A DNA stretch of 64,000 bases from Lachnospiraceae bacterium (GTDB lineage: Bacteria > Bacillota > Clostridia > Lachnospirales > Lachnospiraceae), in the NCBI GenBank assembly GCA_017448245.1, contig JAFSLV010000041.1:160193-224192 (forward strand). The letters are read 5' to 3'. Shown here piece after piece: positions 59,972-64,000 of the stretch (the stretch's first letter is position 1; every line of letters begins with the position of its first letter). A program made the position numbers and the translations under genes. The notes under the pieces are model-generated. The model ran no database searches, was not told the DNA's origin, and saw only the letters and a program-made list of their open reading frames with translations.

Positions 59972-61784
59972 TCAGTTCGCAGGGCGCAAGGTGCCGAGCA
60001 TGCCGGAGATGTAGAAGAAACCGGCGTAGCCTTCTTCATTGAGAAGGGCGATCGTGTCCGTCCCCGCGGGGATCGTCAGGATCAGGCGGTCGCCCTTGTA
60101 TCCCTCACTGAGGAAGCTGATGACAAGCGTCACGTCGGGACGCGCGGCGAGCGCTTCCATGACCGACCGGTGGAAAGAATACCAGCGGGAGGTCGTAATC
60201 TCCACGGTTGTACCCGGTGCGGCATTCCGGATCTTCTCCGCCGTCACCTTCTGGAAGGGGCCGTAGGCGGACAGCGTCACCCGGTACAGCACCTGCCCGC
60301 AGCCTTCGCAGACGCAGATCTCCTCGCCGTCGTTGTGCACATCGGGCTCCGTCACCGTCTGCCAGGTGTAGGAGGCGTGTCCGTTCGGACAGGAGGATGC
60401 AGGGGCAGGTGCTGGCGCAGGGGGCTGCGGCGGATAGATGATTTTCCCTCCGATGGACGGCTTCGATCCACTGATTTTGCCGTTCCCGGTGACGTTAATT
60501 GTCCCGTTGTTGTTAAAAGTATTGTTATTCGTCAGTGTTCCGGCATTGATGACCGTTCCGTCGTTCGTCACGGTACCGATGTCGCTGTTGTTCATGTTTC
60601 CGTTATTCGTAACAGTTCCGTTACTCTCATTTGTCATTTTGCCATCGTTGATGATGGTACCGTTGCTGCTGTTTGTCATGTCACCACTGTTCGTCATTGT
60701 TCCGTAATTCGTAATATTTTTATTGTTTTCAATAGTGCCGTTGTTGGTGACGTTAGAAGCGGGCCCGTTCATCATAGATCCGCTGTTTGTCATAGTTCCG
60801 CCGTTTGTAAAAGTGCTGCTATTACCACTACTACTCATGGTACCATTGTTCGTGAATGTACCGTCGGTGTCGTTTATCATTTTTCCGCTGTTCGTGACAG
60901 TACCGTTGTTTGTCATGGTGCCGCTGTTAGTAACGGTATAACCATTATAATTCGTCAAGGTACCATCGTTTGTAATATCCCCGCCATTATTATTCATCAT
61001 GGTGCCGTTGTTGGTGATCTTACCGTCATTATTGTTTGTTATGGTGCCGTTGTTCGTGATCGTTCCGGAGTTGTTGATGGTACTATCGTTGTTAAAGGTT
61101 CCGTTGCTTGTCAGCGTGCCGCTATTATTGATGGTGGCGTTGCTGAAGTTGTTAAAATTCCCGTTGATGTTGATCGTCCCTTGGTTGTTGATAGTTGTAA
61201 TATTTTGTCCATGCTGTACATTAAGAGTAACTTTATTATTGAGTGTGAGTGATGAATCGGCCAGAACGAACATGTAATCGGCGACGCTTAGTGTATAGTT
61301 TCCATCAATTGTTACCGGCACCTGGGAAACAGAAAATTGGGAAACAACTACATTACTCCCCAACTTAAGAATGATCGAATCAACTCCTGGATTAATAGTA
61401 TGACTGTGTGATATATCGCTATTGCTTTCTACATATTGAAAATAGATATTAGATAAATAAAGCTCACCCTGAGGATCATTCCGGAAATCATTTATTGTTA
61501 TAGGCGTTCTATTATCCGAAAAATCTATAGTTACATTATTTTGATTTATGGTAATCGTTGCCGACACGGCCGCATGCGCCGTCATCGGTTTCAGCATGCC
61601 GCCCACCAGGGGCATCCCGGACAGCCCCCCGAAAACACCGCATACAAAAAGCAGCGCTGCCGTTACACCGGCAAGTGCCGCCCTGATTGCGCGTAATGAT
61701 CTCGTGCTCTTGCGGGTTGTGCAATGCGCCGCAAGTACTGTATTTACAAGGGTTTTACCCCCCCCCCACCGGATTTTTATGCAT
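59972..61784 (-). CDS. large secreted repeat protein with poly-G tract in its 5' end, out of frame as read (copy B)
   Basis: From the ATG at 61784 (GGAGG site 7 bp upstream) the frame reads MHKNPVGGG and stops at TAA because of a 10-G tract. With 9 G it would continue for about 603 residues. Domains: signal peptide (basic region, ALAGVTAALLFVCGVFGGLS, PMTAHAA); residues about 75-210 beta-rich; about 210-440 an Asn/Thr/Gly repeat of the form T-N-N-G-T-[IM], probably a beta-solenoid; a proline/alanine linker; then the C-terminal domain with RWYSFHRSV and IPAGTDTIALLNEEG, nearly identical to that of 55381. The promoter carries the TTACGG repeat. It looks like a surface protein switched on and off; the in-frame downstream part alone starts at 61615. 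Confidence 0.7.
61758..61767 (-). repeat. poly-G(10) contingency tract, copy B
   Basis: Ten G on the coding strand at codons 6-9 of the copy B gene. Loss of one, or gain of two, puts the gene in frame. Confidence 0.75.
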
Positions 61785-61895
61785 GTGATTTCCTCCCTCT
61801 TTTAACATCATTTTCCTTTTTTCCTTTCCGCAAAAACACAGTGCTGTTTTGCCATCAACAATGGTCGTATGGGCGATGTCTGTTACTGTTTTTTT

Positions 61896-61927
61896 ATTGT
61901 AACACACCAACCGTAACAAAACCGTAA
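61896..61927 (-). promoter_or_regulatory. SARP-like direct repeat TTACGG-N5-TTACGG at -35, site B
   Basis: Minus strand TTACGG (61927-61922), 5 bp, TTACGG (61916-61911), 9 bp, TACAAT (61901-61896). Sequence and spacing match site A at 56329-56360. The predicted leader to the copy B ATG is about 105 nt. Confidence 0.65.
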
Positions 61928-61959
61928 CAAGGGGAGACGCCGCCGCCACGCGGCGCAGT

Positions 61960-62104
61960 TATCTTCTGTCGTGGAAAAACTCCGCCCACTCATACCTGGG
62001 CAGAAAATCGTGCGGTGTCATCCCTTCCGGATGATCGCCTCTGTCAAGATGTCGGTGGGCGTCTTCGCCCAGCACCTTTTTGACGGACCGCGCAAGGGAA
62101 GTGG
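61960..62104 (-). pseudogene. internally deleted remnant of the response-regulator gene
   Basis: 61964-62056 matches the last 30 codons or so of the 56456-57244 regulator (56470-56556), then 62057-62104 matches codons near its N-terminus (57160-57200). About 600 bp between them are missing. It shows that the regulator/secreted-protein locus was duplicated and then decayed. Confidence 0.7.
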
Positions 62105-62116
62105 AATGACATTTTG

Positions 62117-62461
62117 TCATTCTGTCACGGAGACAACTCTGTGTCCGGCTTTATGCATACATCTTCCGAAGTCACTGCCGCAATCACGGTAATGTCTGCA
62201 ATCCATACAAAATCCGTCATCCGTATGTTCTGAAACACTCGCATACAGCGCACATCCTTCATTCAGCCCGCATGCGACGCGTGTGCCGCCGCTGTCATAC
62301 ACCGCCTCCTTCACAAGATCAGGAAAGAGCGGAATGATGTCCCTTTCATTGCGACTGCCGTTTGCATAGCCATAGTAAACATGGAAGATGTGCGGTGCAA
62401 TACATATCGCTTTATAGAGTTTACCGGGCACCGGCTTCTCCTCCGGCATCGTACCGCGCAT
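62117..62461 (-). CDS. small Cys-rich protein, unknown
   Basis: 114 residues from MRGTMPEEKPVPGKLY. The ATG overlaps the TGA of the upstream secreted-protein gene by one base, so it is translationally coupled. The C-terminal third has a cluster CGLNEGC, FCMDCRHYRDC, FGRCMHKAGH, which looks like a zinc-binding knot. No signal peptide. I do not recognise the family. The tight coupling suggests it works with the 62461-63822 product. Confidence 0.6.
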   Translation of the reverse strand: MRGTMPEEKPVPGKLYKAICIAPHIFHVYYGYANGSRNERDIIPLFPDLVKEAVYDSGGTRVACGLNEGCALYASVSEHTDDGFCMDCRHYRDCGSDFGRCMHKAGHRVVSVTE

Positions 62462-63822
62462 CAGAAGTGCCCCAGTGTAAGGGTGCCAAATGAGCTTCCC
62501 CATGTACCATTCGTTTCTTCATCCTCAGCGAACCCTCCGGAACCATCCGCTTCTGTCTCACCATCGGAAGCAACAACCTCTCCCGGGCAGCCCGCGATCT
62601 GTTCCAGATAAAGTATGCCTTCTGCCTTTCCGGCCTCCGCAAGCACTGAGATATCGGTTCCTGCAGGTATTTCCGTCTGGCGCACCGCACCGCCGTTCAG
62701 ACCGGGAAGCGAATACCGTATGACCAGATTTGTCTTCGTCAAGCCGTTTGCGTCTGCCGCTGCCATGAAAAATCCTCCGGAAAGTGTGGGCGTGCTTCCC
62801 AGATGAATTGCAAGCACCTCGTCGGGCGCCGCATTCTTTACATTTGCAATAATGGCATTTTGGGCTTCCCCGTAATTTGCATGGTTATCGACAAAAACAC
62901 TGTGCGCTATCCTGCTTCCGGGAATTGCTCCGCCGTCCGTGTTTTGTCCTGTTCCGGTACGTCCACCGAAATCGTACTGACCGTTATTCATGCCACTTCC
63001 GCTGCCATCCATGCCGTTTCCGCTGCCATCCATCACCGTCACAGTGCCGCCTGCTACCTTCGCCACATAGAGAATACCCTCAACACGGGATACGCTTGCT
63101 ATTGTCATTCTCGACACCATGTCTCCGTTCTCCATGTCCCCGGGAAGTCCGTGCAAATCCGCACCCTTTGGGATAACCACCCGATACCGTACGCCGTCGA
63201 TCGTAACAAGAAATACAAACTCTGCTTTGCTTCTGCCGTCAGCGCCCCTCATGGCATTAATCATTTCCGCGTCAAAAGCGGTATTCTTTCCAAGCTCAAT
63301 GGTGCGTGCGGCCTGAGCACCGCTTTCAGAAACCGATGACCCATTCTGGATGGCATTTATTACATTGTTCCTGAATACGGTCACCGCCTGTGCTTCCTGT
63401 TGTGCACGGAACTCTGCCTGCGATGTCTGCTGTGCGGAGGCCGACTCGTCCGTTGTCTGTCGTCCGCCGGGTGCTGTACCTGTCGCTGAAACGGTCCGTT
63501 GCTGCCGGAAATCACAATAATCGCACTTGCGCTCTTCCAGACCGTCCTGCGTTGTGGTAGCCTCCCGGACAGTCTTCCATGACGCGTTGTCATAAAAATG
63601 CTCACCTTCATCGAGGTGTTTATCACAACCTGGTCCACCACACTGATCCCAGTGCACGGCGTCATTAAACAGGACAGTTCCGTTGCTGAAACAAATGTGC
63701 GCGCCTGTCTCATTACCATCATCCGCCCGCACGACGATTCCCTTCGTGCTCACGATACTGCAGGTCAGCACGGGTATCACAGCAAGTAACATCCATCTTT
63801 TTTTCATTTCCGTGAAACGCAT
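62461..63822 (-). CDS. secreted protein with His/Cys module and two 'IPAGTD'-type domains
   Basis: About 453 residues. Signal peptide: MKKRWMLLAVIPVLTCSIVS near the N-terminus. Then one His/Cys module (HWDQCGGPGCDKH, CDYCDFRQQ), a Gln/Ala-rich stretch, and two copies of a domain, FVFLVTIDGVRYRVVIPKGADL...GILYVAKVAG and NLVIRYSLPGLNGG...EIPAGTDISVL...GILYLEQIAG. These resemble the C-terminal domain of the 55381 and 59972 proteins. The start at 63822 has an AGGAGGGA site. The IS5-type element begins about 35 bp upstream, so its original promoter has been cut off. Confidence 0.7.
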   Translation of the reverse strand: MRFTEMKKRWMLLAVIPVLTCSIVSTKGIVVRADDGNETGAHICFSNGTVLFNDAVHWDQCGGPGCDKHLDEGEHFYDNASWKTVREATTTQDGLEERKCDYCDFRQQRTVSATGTAPGGRQTTDESASAQQTSQAEFRAQQEAQAVTVFRNNVINAIQNGSSVSESGAQAARTIELGKNTAFDAEMINAMRGADGRSKAEFVFLVTIDGVRYRVVIPKGADLHGLPGDMENGDMVSRMTIASVSRVEGILYVAKVAGGTVTVMDGSGNGMDGSGSGMNNGQYDFGGRTGTGQNTDGGAIPGSRIAHSVFVDNHANYGEAQNAIIANVKNAAPDEVLAIHLGSTPTLSGGFFMAAADANGLTKTNLVIRYSLPGLNGGAVRQTEIPAGTDISVLAEAGKAEGILYLEQIAGCPGEVVASDGETEADGSGGFAEDEETNGTWGSSFGTLTLGHF

Positions 63823-63856
63823 CGTCCATCCCTCCTTCTGTCGCGTCAAAAAATAC

Positions 63857-64000
63857 TAAGGAAACGCTGATTTAATCCCTTTTTCTCGTTCACAAAGAGC
63901 AACACACCCTGTATAATGGAATCATACCAAATACCATATAAGGCGGTGACTGTATGCAGCAAACCTTTAGTGACATAGAATATTCCAACCGGCGCAGGAA
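63857..64000 (+). mobile_element. left end of an IS5-type insertion sequence (continues past window)
   Basis: Starts near AAGGAAACGCTGATTTAATC, which resembles the terminal repeat of IS5-type elements in Clostridia. TATAAT at 63912-63917 is a likely transposase promoter. The exact left boundary and the target duplication cannot be fixed without the right end. Confidence 0.55.
63954..64000 (+). CDS. IS5-family transposase, N-terminal fragment (cut by window edge)
   Basis: Sixteen codons, MQQTFSDIEYSNRRR, preceded by AGGCGG. This opening (TFSDIEY) is typical of IS5-family transposases in Lachnospiraceae and relatives. The DDE catalytic part is outside the window. Confidence 0.65.
   Translation, partial: MQQTFSDIEYSNRRR

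Noticed and set aside
60440-61250. Long plus-strand open frames over the Asn/Thr/Gly repeat region
   Set aside because: They are the reverse of the repeat (Val/Phe/Pro-rich) and begin without ribosome sites; the minus-strand frame has the signal peptide and terminator.

Overview
The window looks like a chromosomal segment of an anaerobic Bacillota, class Clostridia (a Lachnospiraceae-like genome is my best guess). Most genes have strong AGGAGG-type ribosome sites. The solute receptors are lipoproteins with LxGC lipoboxes and Ser/Gly linkers. There are ferredoxin-domain aldo-keto reductases, a glutaconyl-CoA-decarboxylase-type subunit, a PD-(D/E)XK 'transposase', an IS5-type end and no oxygen-dependent enzymes. 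Most of it is moderately GC-rich; 42.2-47.8 kb is clearly more AT-rich. I see no rRNA, tRNA or CRISPR array.

1-20 kb is an acyl-CoA catabolic island. Minus-strand operon A (7333 down past 1) holds two CaiB/BaiF CoA-transferases, an acyl-CoA dehydrogenase (ACAD), an SMP-30 lactonase, an MFS carrier, a 4-hydroxybutyrate/butyrate-type CoA-transferase and the start of another ACAD. It diverges from LysR1. Operon B (13466-8433) holds a 3-hydroxyisobutyrate-type dehydrogenase, an MmgE/PrpD protein, a GcdA-like carboxyltransferase and a degenerate oxaloacetate-decarboxylase-like protein. It diverges from a second ACAD. Operon C (19676-14893) holds MmgE/PrpD, CaiB/BaiF, a MaoC-type hydratase and an MFS carrier. 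Operon D (31077-26872) holds an AKR, a ferredoxin-AKR, a secondary-alcohol dehydrogenase and an SDR. All four carry the same 15-bp box, ATAGG-N5-CCTAT (one mismatch in one copy), about 64 bp upstream of the predicted transcription start. They therefore look like one LysR regulon.

20-54 kb is a series of transport and redox modules: TRAP operon 1 with an alpha/beta hydrolase; a five-gene redox operon (AKR, ABM-fold protein, Fe-ADH, MmgE/PrpD, ferredoxin-AKR); a TAXI-type TRAP system; TRAP operon 2 (AT-rich) with an ABM protein, alcohol dehydrogenase and lactonase-like metallohydrolase; then an AKR, a nitroreductase, a CocE/S15 hydrolase with an SLC13-like permease, a TetR regulator and another metallohydrolase. 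Four LysR genes sit beside the transport and catabolic units. The likely job is uptake, CoA activation and stepwise oxidation/reduction of unidentified organic acids. The substrates cannot be read from sequence.

54-64 kb is a different kind of region: secreted proteins with His/Cys modules and a shared C-terminal domain, a histidine kinase/response regulator pair whose regulator has a SARP-like output domain, and a partial duplication of that locus. Two secreted genes begin with MHKN followed by a poly-G tract of 9 or 10 G and are one base out of frame, which is the signature of slipped-strand phase variation. Two promoters carry the direct repeat TTACGG-N5-TTACGG exactly 9 bp before the -10, which is where SARP-type activators bind. 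An Rpn-type nuclease with 63-bp tandem repeats, REP-like repeats, a response-regulator remnant and an IS5-type element at the right edge show that this end of the window is being rearranged.
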